Assembly (NCBI RefSeq): GCF_036240795.1
Contig: NZ_CP108454.1
Span: 3,472,001-3,536,000, forward strand
DNA from: Streptomyces sp. NBC_01268
GTDB lineage: Bacteria > Actinomycetota > Actinomycetes > Streptomycetales > Streptomycetaceae
DNA length: 64,000 nt
Reading direction: 5' to 3'
This document shows positions 53,489 through 62,658 of this stretch, in pieces (within the stretch, counting starts at the first letter, position 1; each line of letters starts with the position of its first letter). The position numbers and the translations under genes were made by a program. The notes under the pieces are model-generated. The model worked only from the letters and a program-made list of their open reading frames with translations. It was not told the origin of the DNA and made no database searches.

Positions 53489-53689
53489 ATGGGCATCATT
53501 CAGGGCGGCACGGACACCTGGACCAAGTCCTCGTATTCCGGCGGCAACGGGGCCTGCATCGAGGTCAAGTCCCCCGTCGTGAGCGCGATCGCGGTCCGTG
53601 ACTCCAAGGCCCCCGAGGGCCCTTCGATCTCCTTCGGACCGGGTTCCTGGACCGCTTTCGTGGGCGAGGTGAACGCCGGGGTCCTGTGA
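53489..53689 (+). CDS. DUF397 small protein, partner of the XRE regulator
   Basis: A 66-residue DUF397 protein. The family core is W-T-K-S-S-Y-S-G-G-N-G-A-C-I-E-V near residue 10-25, then VAVRDSK-like (IAVRDSKAPEGPSISF) and a final W-T-A-F-V-G-E-V. Such proteins bind or modulate their paired XRE/WhiJ-type regulator, in a way often compared with toxin-antitoxin modules. ATG 53489 is preferred with GGAG 8 bases upstream; GTG 53480 is possible. Confidence 0.9.
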   Translation: MGIIQGGTDTWTKSSYSGGNGACIEVKSPVVSAIAVRDSKAPEGPSISFGPGSWTAFVGEVNAGVL

Positions 53690-53820
53690 CCCCCGGCGTC
53701 CACCGCACCACCCGCAGCACCACCGCACAGCAGGAGAAGAGCCCTCTCGACCGGTCCGCCGTCCTGGCCGAGGGGGCTCGGCCCTTTCCCGGGGCCCCTG
53801 GGCCCCCGGCCCCGGCGCCC

Positions 53821-54642
53821 CTAGCGCAGTTCGTCCACGTACCGGTCCGTCCCCGGCACCGTCGGGACGAACGGCGCCACCAGCTCGACCCGACCGCCCC
53901 ACTCCGGCGCCACCAGGTCCGCGAAGTGCCCGTCCCAGCAGTCGCGCGGGTCGCGCTCCAGGAACCACAGCAGGGTCAGCCGGGTGTCGACGCCCTCGAC
54001 CTGCTTCACGTACGTCATCCGGTCGCCGGGCAGCGGGGTGGGCCGGAAGAGCGTCACCATGGCCGCGGGCGAGCCCGCGAGGCGGCGCGGCAGTTCGCGC
54101 GAGCGCAGCCGCTCCACGAGGGCGTCCCGCGCCTCGGGCCCCTCGGTGTCGACCACCTGGAGGACGAGCCCGGCGTACGGGTGGTCGAGGGCGTGGAAGT
54201 CCCGGGGGCCGGCCGCCCCGTCCCGGTAGACCGTCGCCTCGTGGTCCTGGAACGAGGTGAAGACGTGGGTGCGGTCGTGGTAGACCCGGGCGTCCCGGTT
54301 GAGGCGCTTGTTGATGCCGACGGTCCACTTCATGTGCTCGTCGTAGCGGCCCTCGGTGATCCAGTACGTGGAGAGGTAGCAGCCCGCGGTGACCGGCTGG
54401 GCGACCGCGGACTTCTCGGGGCCGCGCAGCTCCTGGAGGGCGCGGGTGGCGACCCAGCGGCGGCCGGCGAACATCCAGGGCATGGCCATGGCGCCCGCGT
54501 AGTAGTGGTCGTCCTCGTACCAGCGGTTGTAGGCGTACTCGTGGCCCGGGTGCGGTTCGACCATGGTGATCAGCGCGTGGCCCGGGTGCACGCCGTACGG
54601 GCCGACCGACGCCAGTTCCGCGTAGGTCTCGATGTCGCTCAT
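53821..54642 (-). CDS. Uncharacterised protein, possible dimeric alpha/beta-barrel
   Basis: A 273-residue soluble protein without a recognised family. ALITMVEPHPGHEYAYNRWYEDDHYYAGAM near residue 25 (a strand followed by a Trp/Tyr/Asp/His-rich helix) recalls EthD-like ferredoxin-fold enzymes, and a similar strand LVLQVVDTEG near residue 160 suggests two such halves. It is divergent from an SDR gene with 82 bases between starts and a shared palindrome CTGACGG-G-CCGTCAG, so both may act on the same compound. Function unassigned. Confidence 0.7.
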   Translation of the reverse strand: MSDIETYAELASVGPYGVHPGHALITMVEPHPGHEYAYNRWYEDDHYYAGAMAMPWMFAGRRWVATRALQELRGPEKSAVAQPVTAGCYLSTYWITEGRYDEHMKWTVGINKRLNRDARVYHDRTHVFTSFQDHEATVYRDGAAGPRDFHALDHPYAGLVLQVVDTEGPEARDALVERLRSRELPRRLAGSPAAMVTLFRPTPLPGDRMTYVKQVEGVDTRLTLLWFLERDPRDCWDGHFADLVAPEWGGRVELVAPFVPTVPGTDRYVDELR

Positions 54643-54680
54643 CGTCCTGCCCCTTCCCTGCTCGGTTCCGTGCACCTACT

Positions 54681-54695
54681 CTGACGGGCCGTCAG
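54681..54695. promoter_or_regulatory. Perfect palindrome CTGACGG-G-CCGTCAG between divergent genes
   Basis: A 15-bp perfect palindrome near the middle of the 82-base divergent region, 39 bases from one start and 30 from the other. The form is typical of TetR-family operators in actinomycetes. No TetR gene adjoins, so the regulator must be elsewhere. Confidence 0.6.
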
Positions 54696-54724
54696 ATCGT
54701 TGAACAGGCCCAGGGAGGTTCCGG

Positions 54725-55519
54725 ATGCCGTTCCAAGGACTGCTCCAGGGAAAGACGGTGGTCGTGTCGGGCGTCGGCGCCGGGCTCGGCCACCGGATCG
54801 CCGAGACGGTGGTGCGGGACGGGGGCCGGGCGGTCCTCGGCGCGCGGACCGAGGCCAATCTCGCCAAGTCGGCCGCCGAGATCGACCCCGAGGGCGGCAG
54901 CACCGCCTACCGGGTCACCGACATCACCGACGAGGCCCAGTGCGAGGCGCTGGCCGCGCTCGCGGTGGAGCGCTTCGGCGGGATCGACGCCGTGGTCCAC
55001 GTGGCCGCCTGGGACTCGTACTTCGGCGGCCTCCAGGACGCCGACTTCGCGACCTGGCAGGGCGTCCTGGACGTCAACCTGCTGGGCACGCTGCGGATGA
55101 CCCGCGCCTGCCTGCCGGCCCTGAAGGAGCGCGGCGGCTCGGTGGTCCTGATCGGCACCCAGTCGGCGGTGGCCGCGCCCTCGCAGGTGTGGCAGGCGGC
55201 GTACGCGGCGTCGAAGGGGGCCCTGACCTCGGCGATGTACTCGATGGCCCGCGAGCTCGGGCCGCACCGGATCCGGGTCAACACCGTGCTGCCGGGCTGG
55301 ATGTGGGGGCCGCCGGTCCAGGCGTACGTCCAGTTCACCGCGCACACCGAGCAGGTGCCGGAGGACGAGGTGCTCGGGCGGCTCACGGAGCGGATGGCGC
55401 TTCCGGAGCTGGCGACGGACGGGGACGTCGCGGAGGCGGCGGCCTTCCTCGCCTCGGACCGGGCGCGGGCCATCACCGGTCAGTCGCTGCTGGTCAACGC
55501 GGGGGAGCTGATGCGCTGA
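54725..55519 (+). CDS. Short-chain dehydrogenase/reductase (SDR)
   Basis: A 264-residue classical SDR. The cofactor motif is a variant, SGVGAGLGHRIA near residue 16 instead of TGxxxGIG. A D-I-T near residue 67, VHVAAW in place of the NNAG motif, catalytic Ser in IGTQSAVAAPSQ and the Y-A-A-S-K motif (near residue 161) are present. The variant N-terminal motif places it in a steroid/alcohol-dehydrogenase-like subgroup; NAD is likely. The substrate is unknown. A shared operator links it to the divergent uncharacterised gene. Confidence 0.85.
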   Translation: MPFQGLLQGKTVVVSGVGAGLGHRIAETVVRDGGRAVLGARTEANLAKSAAEIDPEGGSTAYRVTDITDEAQCEALAALAVERFGGIDAVVHVAAWDSYFGGLQDADFATWQGVLDVNLLGTLRMTRACLPALKERGGSVVLIGTQSAVAAPSQVWQAAYAASKGALTSAMYSMARELGPHRIRVNTVLPGWMWGPPVQAYVQFTAHTEQVPEDEVLGRLTERMALPELATDGDVAEAAAFLASDRARAITGQSLLVNAGELMR

Positions 55520-55776
55520 GCTGCCCACCGATTCGGACGGGTTCCTGGACGTGCGCGAGGGGGCGATCCGTGTCCCGCCCCGGGCGCGTCCATCGGCACC
55601 GCCGTCGGCACCCACCGTTTCGCGCCCCGCCTCAACCGACTCCGCTGCCGGTCGCCTCACCTCTGGAGTACGTCACCTTCTCGGCCGAGAACGACCGAGC
55701 CTGTTGACCCGGTCATCTCCACCGGTTCGCGCTCCCGACCGCCCCCTACGACAGGACGGTGCGGCGAGCGGAGCGG

Positions 55777-56895
55777 TCAGCCCCTCGGGTAGCGGGCCAG
55801 CCAGCCGGGCGCCGACTCGGCGGGGCCGTGCAGGGCGGCGCCCTGGGTCATCTCCATCGCGAAGTCGTCCGCGAGCTCCAGGACCGTCGCACGGCCCTCC
55901 AGACCGGCCAGCCAGGCCGGCGGGAGGGCCGTCTCGCCGTGCAGGGCGCCGAGCAGCGCCCCGGTCAGGGCGCCGGTCGCCGCGGACGGACCGTCGTGGT
56001 TGACCGCGAGCCGCAGCCCGTGCCGGATGTCCTCGCCGACCGAGGCGCAGTACACGGCCGCCGCCAGCTGCCCCGCCGCCCGGTCCTCGGCCGCCCCGAG
56101 CGCGGCCACCCGCTCCGCGTCCGGCGCCCCCTGGCGTACGGCGCCCAGCGCGGCCTCCAGGGCCTGCGTCACCGGCTCGTGGCCGGGGCGCGGGGCGAGC
56201 TGCTCCAGCGCGGTGCGGACGGCGCCGTCGACGCCGTCGCCGCGGGCCACGCCGTGCACGACGACCGCGAGGGCGCCGGCCGCCAGGTACCCGGCCGGAG
56301 CGCCGTGCGTCTGCGCCGCGCACTCCACCGCGAGCTGGCAGACCAGCTGCGGCTCCCAGCCGACGAGCAGCCCGAAGGGCGCCGAGCGGACCAGGGCGCC
56401 GGAGTCCTCCGCCCCCGGGTTCTTGGGTCGCTCCAGGGTGCCGAGGACCTCGTCGCCGAGACCCGTCAGGCAGGCCCTGGCCGGGTCGCGGCGGGCGTAC
56501 AGCCACTCCTCGCGGGCCAGCCAGCCCAGGTCGGCGCGCCGCTCGTCGGGGCCCCAGTCGCGCTGGGTCGCCGCCCAGCGCAGGTGCGCCCGGTGCACGT
56601 CGGTGGGCGGGTGCCAGGCGCCGGTGTCGCGGCGGACCTGGGCGCGGATGAGGCCGTCCACGGTGAACAGGGCCATCTGCGTGGCGGCCGTGACGGCGCC
56701 GTGGCGGCCGTGCGCGGGGACCGGCTCCGTCAGGCCCTCGGGGCCGTGGGCGGCGCGGAGCTCGGCGAGCGTGCGCCCGGCCGCCCCCGCGCCGAACGCG
56801 TCGCCGACGGCGCCGCCGAGCAGGCAGCCGCGGACGCGGGCGCGGAAGTCCTGCTGTTCGGCGCGGCCCCACACGGCCGCGGCTGTGGTGGTCAC
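55777..56895 (-). CDS. ADP-ribosylglycohydrolase-family protein, probably inactive
   Basis: A 372-residue member of the DraG/ARH fold family. CLLGGAVGDAFGAG near residue 25 and the C-terminal GALTGALLGALHG are intact fold motifs. The first metal motif, normally (S/T)-D-D-T, reads T69-A70-A71-T72; the second, normally G-D-S-D-S, reads D-G-P-S-A near residue 300. Both dinuclear-metal sites have therefore lost their acidic ligands, so hydrolysis of ADP-ribose bonds is unlikely. It may bind ADP-ribosylated partners. GGGGGAGG precedes GTG 56895. It is divergent from the secreted phosphatase gene. Confidence 0.82.
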   Translation of the reverse strand: MTTTAAAVWGRAEQQDFRARVRGCLLGGAVGDAFGAGAAGRTLAELRAAHGPEGLTEPVPAHGRHGAVTAATQMALFTVDGLIRAQVRRDTGAWHPPTDVHRAHLRWAATQRDWGPDERRADLGWLAREEWLYARRDPARACLTGLGDEVLGTLERPKNPGAEDSGALVRSAPFGLLVGWEPQLVCQLAVECAAQTHGAPAGYLAAGALAVVVHGVARGDGVDGAVRTALEQLAPRPGHEPVTQALEAALGAVRQGAPDAERVAALGAAEDRAAGQLAAAVYCASVGEDIRHGLRLAVNHDGPSAATGALTGALLGALHGETALPPAWLAGLEGRATVLELADDFAMEMTQGAALHGPAESAPGWLARYPRG

Positions 56896-57061
56896 GTCGT
56901 GCCTCCCCCGGTCGGCAGCTGCTCGTCCAGCACTGTAATAGACCGGATGCGCTCGTTCAGGGCGCGGAGCGTTATGCGATCGGACGCCTGTCAGTCCTTT
57001 TTCGATGCGGTTTCGACCACAGTTCACCGGAAGTTCGCACCCGGCCAGAAGCATCCGCGCC

Positions 57062-58141
57062 ATGAGCCCTGTGACACGAGTCAAGACCTCCGCCGCCGCG
57101 CTGGCCGCCGCCGCGCTCCTGGTGGGTCTCGGCGCCCCGACCGCCTCCGCGCACCCCCGCCCCGGGCACGGGCACGCGGAGCACTCCCGCACCGCCGTAC
57201 CCTTCACCGCCGCGACCGTCACCGAGAACCCCGGCGGCACCTTCACGATCACCTGGAACGCCCCCGGCACCCGCGCCGTCGCCGTCCGCACCGACGGCCG
57301 CACCGTCGCCCGCGGCGGCTCCGCCGGCAGCGTCACCGTCACCGGGCTGCCCTCCGCCGACCGCCGCTGGTTCGACCTGGTCCCCGAGCGGGGCGGCTCG
57401 CTGCGCCTCGCCGATCGGCTGATCCGCCTCCAGGGCACGGTCAACCTCCGTGACGCGGGCGGCTACCGCACCCGCGACGGGCACTGGGTGAAGATGGGCG
57501 AGGTCTACCGCTCCGACGCCCTCGACAAGGTCACCGACGCCGACCTCGCCAAGCTGAGGCGCCTCGGCATACGGACCGTCCTCGACCTGCGCATGGAGTC
57601 CGAGCGCGCCGCCGCCCCCGACCGCGTCCCGGCCGGCGCGCGCTACGCCGTCGCCGACGTCCTCGCGGGCACCGGCACCTTCGCCACGATGCCCAAGTCC
57701 CCGGCCGAGGCCGAGAACATGATGGTCACGGGCAACCGCTTCATGGTCAGCGGCGGCACCGCCAAGGCCGCGTACGGAGCGGTCTTCGACACCCTCGGCG
57801 ACGGCGGCGTCCTCTTCCACTGCACGGCCGGCAAGGACCGCACCGGCTGGGCCGAGGCCGCCCTCCTCACCGCCCTGGGCGTCCCCGAGGAGACGGTCAT
57901 GGCCGACTACCTCGCCAGCAACACCTACCGGGCCGCCGCCAACGAGGCCGTCCTCTCCCACCTCCCGCCGCAGCAGGCCGCCGTCTACAAGCCGCTCCTG
58001 GACGTCCGCCCGGAGTACCTGAACGCCAGCCTCGACGAGGTGGAGCAGGAGTACGGCTCCTTCCGCGCCTACCTGCGCAAGGGCATCGGCGTCGACCACC
58101 AGGAGCTCGGGGAGCTGAAGCGCGAGCTCCTGGTGGGCTGA
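57062..58141 (+). CDS. Secreted tyrosine-protein-phosphatase-like protein
   Basis: A 359-residue protein. A signal peptide (basic start, Ala/Leu core, likely cut after TASA near residue 36) is followed by a His/Pro-rich stretch, a beta-sandwich-like segment of about 75 residues (TVTENPGGTFTITWN...), and a phosphatase domain. The phosphatase loop is C254-T-A-G-K-D-R260-T-G, and the domain starts at VNLRDAGGYRT, the PTP/IphP-like hallmark. It should remove phosphate from tyrosine or from phosphoinositides outside the membrane. Target unknown. It converges on fbiC with only 8 bases between stops. Confidence 0.87.
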   Translation: MSPVTRVKTSAAALAAAALLVGLGAPTASAHPRPGHGHAEHSRTAVPFTAATVTENPGGTFTITWNAPGTRAVAVRTDGRTVARGGSAGSVTVTGLPSADRRWFDLVPERGGSLRLADRLIRLQGTVNLRDAGGYRTRDGHWVKMGEVYRSDALDKVTDADLAKLRRLGIRTVLDLRMESERAAAPDRVPAGARYAVADVLAGTGTFATMPKSPAEAENMMVTGNRFMVSGGTAKAAYGAVFDTLGDGGVLFHCTAGKDRTGWAEAALLTALGVPEETVMADYLASNTYRAAANEAVLSHLPPQQAAVYKPLLDVRPEYLNASLDEVEQEYGSFRAYLRKGIGVDHQELGELKRELLVG

Positions 58142-58149
58142 GCCCGGTC

Positions 58150-60741
58150 CTACTCCTGGACCAGCGGCAGCAGCTCCGGCAGGTGCCCGTCGGAGGCGCG
58201 GGCGACGCGCTGCCGCTCCTGGGGCACCTCCCCGTACAGCGTCGTCCGGGGCTTCGCCGGGCGGCCGGCGCTCTCGGCGATGGCCTCCAGGTCGCGGATG
58301 GAGCGGTACGAACCGTAACTCGACCCCGCCATGCGGGAGATGGTCTCCTCCATGAGGGTGCCGCCGAGGTCGTTGGCGCCCGAGCGCAGCATCTCCGCGG
58401 CGCCCTCCGTGCCCAGCTTCACCCAGCTGGTCTGGATGTTCGGGATGTGCGGGTGGAGCAGCAGCCGGGCCATCGCGATGACGGCCCGGTTGTCCCGCAC
58501 CGTCGGGCCGGGGCGGGCGATGCCCGCGAGGTAGACCGGCGCGTTGGTGTGGATGAACGGCAGGGTCACGAACTCCGTGAAGCCGCCGGTCTCCTGCTGG
58601 ATGCGCGCCAGCGTCCGGAAGTGCCCGAGCCAGTGCCGGGGCTGGTCGACGTGCCCGTACATCATCGTCGACGAGGACCGGATGCCCAGCTCGTGCGCCG
58701 TGGTGATCACCTCGATCCAGGTGGCCGTGGGCAGCTTGCCCTTGGTGAGCACCCAGCGGACCTCGTCGTCGAGGATCTCGGCGGCGGTGCCGGGGATCGA
58801 GTCGAGCCCGGCCTCCTTCGCGGCGGTCAGCCACTCCCGGATCGACAGGCCGGTGCGGGAGGCGCCGTTGACGACCTCCATCGGCGAGAAGGCGTGCACG
58901 TGCATGCCGGGGACGCGCTCCTTCACCGCCCGCGCGATGTCGAAGTACGCGGTGCCCGGCAGGTCCGGGTGGATGCCGCCCTGCATGCACACCTCGACCG
59001 CGCCGAGCTCCCAGGCCTGCTGGGCGCGGTCGGCGACCTGGTCGAGGGAGAGGGTGTACGCGTCGGCGTCCGTGCGGCGCTGCGCGAAGGCGCAGAAGCG
59101 GCAGCCGGTGTAGCAGACGTTGGTGAAGTTGATGTTGCGCGTGACGATGTACGTCACGTCGTCGCCGACCGTCGCGCGCCGGACGTCGTCGGCGATCCGG
59201 GTCAGCGCGTCGAGGGCGGGCCCGTCGGCGTGCAGCAGGGCGAGGGCCTGCGCGTCGGTGAGCCGGGTCGGGTCGTCGGCGGCGACGGCGAGGGCCTGCC
59301 GCACGTCGGTGTCGATCCGCTCGGGGACCATGCCGGGCGCGGCGGCCTCGCGCAGCGCCTCCCAGTCCCCGTACACCTCGTCGAAGTCCTCGCGGCGGTC
59401 ACCGGTGCGACCCTCGGTGTCGATGGTGCGGTGCAGGTCGGTGCGGCCGGCGCCGCTGAACGCCTCGTCGGGTTCCTGCCAGGGGAGGCCGCGCACGGGG
59501 GCGTCCGGGTTCGCGAGACCGGTCTCCGGGTCGGCGAGCGCCCGCACGTGCGGCAGCAGCCGCGGGTCCAGCCAGGGCTCGCCGCGCCGCACGAACTCGG
59601 GGTAGACGCAGAGCCGTTCGCGCAGCTCGAAACCGGCCGCGGCGGACCTCTCCGCCAGCTCCTCGATCTGCGGCCAGGGCCGCTCCGGGTTGACGTGGTC
59701 GATGGTGAGCGGGGACACGCCGCCCCAGTCGTCGATGCCGGCCGCGATGAGCCGCTCGTACTCGTCGTCCACCAGGTTCGGCGGCGCCTGGAGGCAGGCG
59801 CTCGGCCCCATGATGAGCCGGGCCACGGCCACCGTGGCGACCAGGTCGTCGAGCTCGGCGTCCGGCATGCCGCGCATCGCCGTGTCCGGCTTGGCGCGGA
59901 AGTTCTGGATGATCAGCTCCTGGACGCCGTGGTAGGCGCGGGCGACCCGGCGCAGCGCGAACAGCGACTCGGCCCGCTCCTCGTACGTCTCCCCGATCCC
60001 GAGCAGCAGCCCCGACGTGAACGGCACGGACGACCGCCCCGCGTCCTCCAGCACCCGCAGCCTGACCGCCGGCTCCTTGTCGGGCGACCCGTGGTGCGGC
60101 CCGCCGGGCTCGCTCCACAGCCGCTCCGAGGTCGTCTCCAGCATCATCCCCATGCTCGGGGCGACCGGCTTGAGCCGCTGGAAGTCCGTCCAGGACAGCA
60201 CCCCCGGGTTGAGGTGCGGCAGCAGCCCGGTCTCTTCCAGGATCAGGATCGCCATGGCCCGCACGTACGCGAGGGTGTCGTCGTACCCGCGGGCGTCCAG
60301 CCACTCCCGGGCCTCGGGCCAGCGCTCCTCCGGCTTGTCGCCGAGCGTGATCAGCGCTTCCTTGCAGCCGAGTTCGGCACCGCGGCGGGCGATGTCCAGC
60401 ACCTCGTCGGGCGACATGAACATCCCGTGCCCGTCCCGGCGCAGCTTGCCGGGCACGGTCGCGAAGGTGCAGTAGTGGCACTTGTCACGGCACAGGCGGG
60501 TCAGCGGTATGAACACGCTCTTCGAGTACGTCACGATTCCGGCCCGCCCGGCCGCCGCGAGCCCGGCGTCCCGCACCCGCCCCGCCACCCCGACCAGCTC
60601 CGCCAGATCCGCCCCGCGCGCCTGCAGCAGCACCACGGCCTCGGCGACATCGAGCGCGACCCCGTCCCTGGCCCGCCTGAGGGCGCGGCGCATCGCGTTC
60701 TCGGTGGGTCCTGCGGGGCGTTCTGCCTGGTGATCCGTCAT
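58150..60741 (-). CDS. fbiC: FbiC, 7,8-didemethyl-8-hydroxy-5-deazariboflavin (FO) synthase
   Basis: An 863-residue fused radical-SAM enzyme that makes FO, the chromophore of coenzyme F420, from tyrosine and a pyrimidine precursor. The N-terminal CofG half has C83-X3-C87-X2-C90 (CRDKCHYC) and the C-terminal CofH half C543-X3-C547-X2-C550 (CYTGCRFC). Archaea use two proteins; the fusion is standard for actinobacteria and length is as expected. Each half is complete. The F420-type oxidoreductase at the end of the window may use the product. The 117-base divergent gap contains a TGAGTA-N4-TACTCA repeat. Confidence 0.95.
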   Translation of the reverse strand: MTDHQAERPAGPTENAMRRALRRARDGVALDVAEAVVLLQARGADLAELVGVAGRVRDAGLAAAGRAGIVTYSKSVFIPLTRLCRDKCHYCTFATVPGKLRRDGHGMFMSPDEVLDIARRGAELGCKEALITLGDKPEERWPEAREWLDARGYDDTLAYVRAMAILILEETGLLPHLNPGVLSWTDFQRLKPVAPSMGMMLETTSERLWSEPGGPHHGSPDKEPAVRLRVLEDAGRSSVPFTSGLLLGIGETYEERAESLFALRRVARAYHGVQELIIQNFRAKPDTAMRGMPDAELDDLVATVAVARLIMGPSACLQAPPNLVDDEYERLIAAGIDDWGGVSPLTIDHVNPERPWPQIEELAERSAAAGFELRERLCVYPEFVRRGEPWLDPRLLPHVRALADPETGLANPDAPVRGLPWQEPDEAFSGAGRTDLHRTIDTEGRTGDRREDFDEVYGDWEALREAAAPGMVPERIDTDVRQALAVAADDPTRLTDAQALALLHADGPALDALTRIADDVRRATVGDDVTYIVTRNINFTNVCYTGCRFCAFAQRRTDADAYTLSLDQVADRAQQAWELGAVEVCMQGGIHPDLPGTAYFDIARAVKERVPGMHVHAFSPMEVVNGASRTGLSIREWLTAAKEAGLDSIPGTAAEILDDEVRWVLTKGKLPTATWIEVITTAHELGIRSSSTMMYGHVDQPRHWLGHFRTLARIQQETGGFTEFVTLPFIHTNAPVYLAGIARPGPTVRDNRAVIAMARLLLHPHIPNIQTSWVKLGTEGAAEMLRSGANDLGGTLMEETISRMAGSSYGSYRSIRDLEAIAESAGRPAKPRTTLYGEVPQERQRVARASDGHLPELLPLVQE

Positions 60742-60770
60742 GGGGCGAGCATACGAGCGTGTGCCTGAGC

Positions 60771-60786
60771 TGAGTATGCGTACTCA
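60771..60786. promoter_or_regulatory. Inverted repeat TGAGTA-TGCG-TACTCA between fbiC and the DUF1023 gene
   Basis: A perfect 6-bp inverted repeat with a 4-base centre, 30 bases from the fbiC start and 73 bases from the divergent start. It has the look of an operator that overlaps a promoter. The binding protein is unknown. Confidence 0.5.
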
Positions 60787-60858
60787 TTCCTCCCCCTACC
60801 GACGCTCCTACGATGAGCCGTCCGTACACGATCTTGGGAAACGGGAGAGTCAGGCTTC

Positions 60859-62658
60859 ATGCCCACCTGGCAGCAACTGCGCGACCTCAGGCTCTCCGAG
60901 TACACGGACGCCGGCGACGGCTGGGGGAAGGTCTCCGGCCGCTCCCACGCCGACAAGGACCGGGTCGACCACGGCATGCTGGACCGGATCCGCGACACGC
61001 AGAAGGGCGACACGGCCAGGGCGGCGACCGCGGACGGCGAGCAGCTGTCCCGCAACTACCAGTACCTGCACACCGAGTGCGGTCTGGTCCGCACCGCGCT
61101 GCACGGTCTCGCCCACGAGCTCGCCGCGCCGCAGCGGAAGCTGAAGCAGGCCCTGGAGGACGCCGAGAACCAGAAGTTCACCGTCAACGCCGACGGCTCG
61201 GTCACGTTCCCCGCCGGCGGCGAGAACGTCCTCGACAAGAAGCCGATCCCGGGCGGCAGCACCTCCTCGAACCCCTTCTTCACCCCGATGGGTCCGCCGC
61301 TCCAGCAGTGGCAGGGCAACGGGCTCCTCAAGCCCGGCCCCTTCCCCGGCCTCACCGGCGGCAACCCGAACCAGGCGAAGGCCCAGGCCGTCGCCGACGC
61401 GATCGCCGCCGCCGTCCGCGAGGCCGCCGAGATCGACGGGCGCTACGCCGCCGCCCTGCGCAAGCTGAAGGCCGAGCCCGGCCTCACGGTGAGCGCCGCG
61501 ACGCTCGCGGACGCGGCCGCCGACACCAAGGCGTTGCGGCAGGCGGCGGAGAACTACGCGGACGCCAAGATCCCGGAAGGCAAGTCCCCGAAGGAGAACG
61601 CCGAGTGGTGGAACTCCCTCACCCCGGAGCAGCGTGACGAGTACGCCACCCTCTCCCCGGCCTCCATCGGCTCCCTCGACGGCCTGCCGGCCACGGTCCG
61701 CGACGACGCCAACCGCGTGGTCTTCGCCGAGACGAAGGCGAAGTACGAGGCCGAACTGGCCGCCATGCCCCCGGAGCCGAAGCCGAAGCTGGTCGCGCAC
61801 GGGCCGCGCGGCGGCATGGTCTACAGCAAGGAATGGCTGGACTGGCACCACACGTACGAGGACCGCCGGGGCACGTTGAACGACAAGCTGGCCGGCTTGA
61901 ACGCCATCGAGGACCGCCTGGAGCCGCGACCCGGCATGCCGGAGGGGTACCTGCTGAGGTTCGACGGCGAGAAGGACGACGGCCGGGTGGTCCTGGCGGT
62001 CGGCAACCCGGACACGGCGGACCACACGTCGGTGTACGTGCCGGGGACGAAGACGAAGCTGGAGACGATCGACGGCGACCTGACTCGCAGTGACGCCTTG
62101 TACAAGAGCGCGCATCGCTACGACGCGAACGCCTCGATCTCGACCATCACGTGGTTCGACTACAACGCGCCGAACGACATCCCCGCGGCCACGCGCAACC
62201 ATTACGGCGATGCCGGCGCCCCGACCCTGCGCCAGTTCATGGGCGGCCTGGAGACCGCCCAGGGCGGCCCGGAGAAGTCCCACACCACACTCATGGGCCA
62301 CAGCTACGGCTCCACCGTCACGGGCATGGCCACCAAGCTGGGCGGCGGCCCGATCGCGGATGACATCATCGCGGTGGGCAGCCCCGGCATGCAGGTGAAG
62401 CACGCGAGCGACCTGGGCGTCGGCAAGGAGCACGTCTGGGCGGTGGGCGGCGGCTGGGACGACATCATCGTGCGTCACGGCGGCAGGCTGGTCGGGCACG
62501 GTGAGGGCGGCAACATCCCCACGGACGAGGACTTCGGCGCCTCCATCATGGAGAGCGGCGCGAAGGATCACGGAGACTTCTGGGAGCCGGGCCGTGCGAG
62601 CCTCAGAAACCAGGGTGCTGTGATCGCCGGCGCATACGACGAGGTGACCCTTGACTAA
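60859..62658 (+). CDS. DUF1023 alpha/beta hydrolase with helical N-terminal half
   Basis: A 599-residue protein. The first half (about 1-290) is helical and Ala/Glu/Lys-rich, like WXG100/ESX substrates and polymorphic-toxin N-termini, with LTPEQRDEYATLSPASIGSLDGLPATVRDDANR as a typical DUF1023 lead-in near residue 254-290. The hydrolase half has the nucleophile elbow MGHSYGSTV (Ser near residue 480), an Asp and a His candidate (DDIIVRHGG) after it. No signal peptide is present. It overlaps the following lipoprotein gene by eight bases. Secretion by a type VII pathway is possible but not shown. Confidence 0.85.
   Translation: MPTWQQLRDLRLSEYTDAGDGWGKVSGRSHADKDRVDHGMLDRIRDTQKGDTARAATADGEQLSRNYQYLHTECGLVRTALHGLAHELAAPQRKLKQALEDAENQKFTVNADGSVTFPAGGENVLDKKPIPGGSTSSNPFFTPMGPPLQQWQGNGLLKPGPFPGLTGGNPNQAKAQAVADAIAAAVREAAEIDGRYAAALRKLKAEPGLTVSAATLADAAADTKALRQAAENYADAKIPEGKSPKENAEWWNSLTPEQRDEYATLSPASIGSLDGLPATVRDDANRVVFAETKAKYEAELAAMPPEPKPKLVAHGPRGGMVYSKEWLDWHHTYEDRRGTLNDKLAGLNAIEDRLEPRPGMPEGYLLRFDGEKDDGRVVLAVGNPDTADHTSVYVPGTKTKLETIDGDLTRSDALYKSAHRYDANASISTITWFDYNAPNDIPAATRNHYGDAGAPTLRQFMGGLETAQGGPEKSHTTLMGHSYGSTVTGMATKLGGGPIADDIIAVGSPGMQVKHASDLGVGKEHVWAVGGGWDDIIVRHGGRLVGHGEGGNIPTDEDFGASIMESGAKDHGDFWEPGRASLRNQGAVIAGAYDEVTLD

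Noticed and set aside
53791..53806. G/C hairpin after the DUF397 gene as a terminator
   Set aside because: The stem is only six base pairs in a homopolymer-like G/C region and is not convincing.
55520..55776. Degenerate gene between the SDR and ADP-ribosylglycohydrolase genes
   Set aside because: Short open frames exist but none has a ribosome site or family-like sequence; nothing supported.
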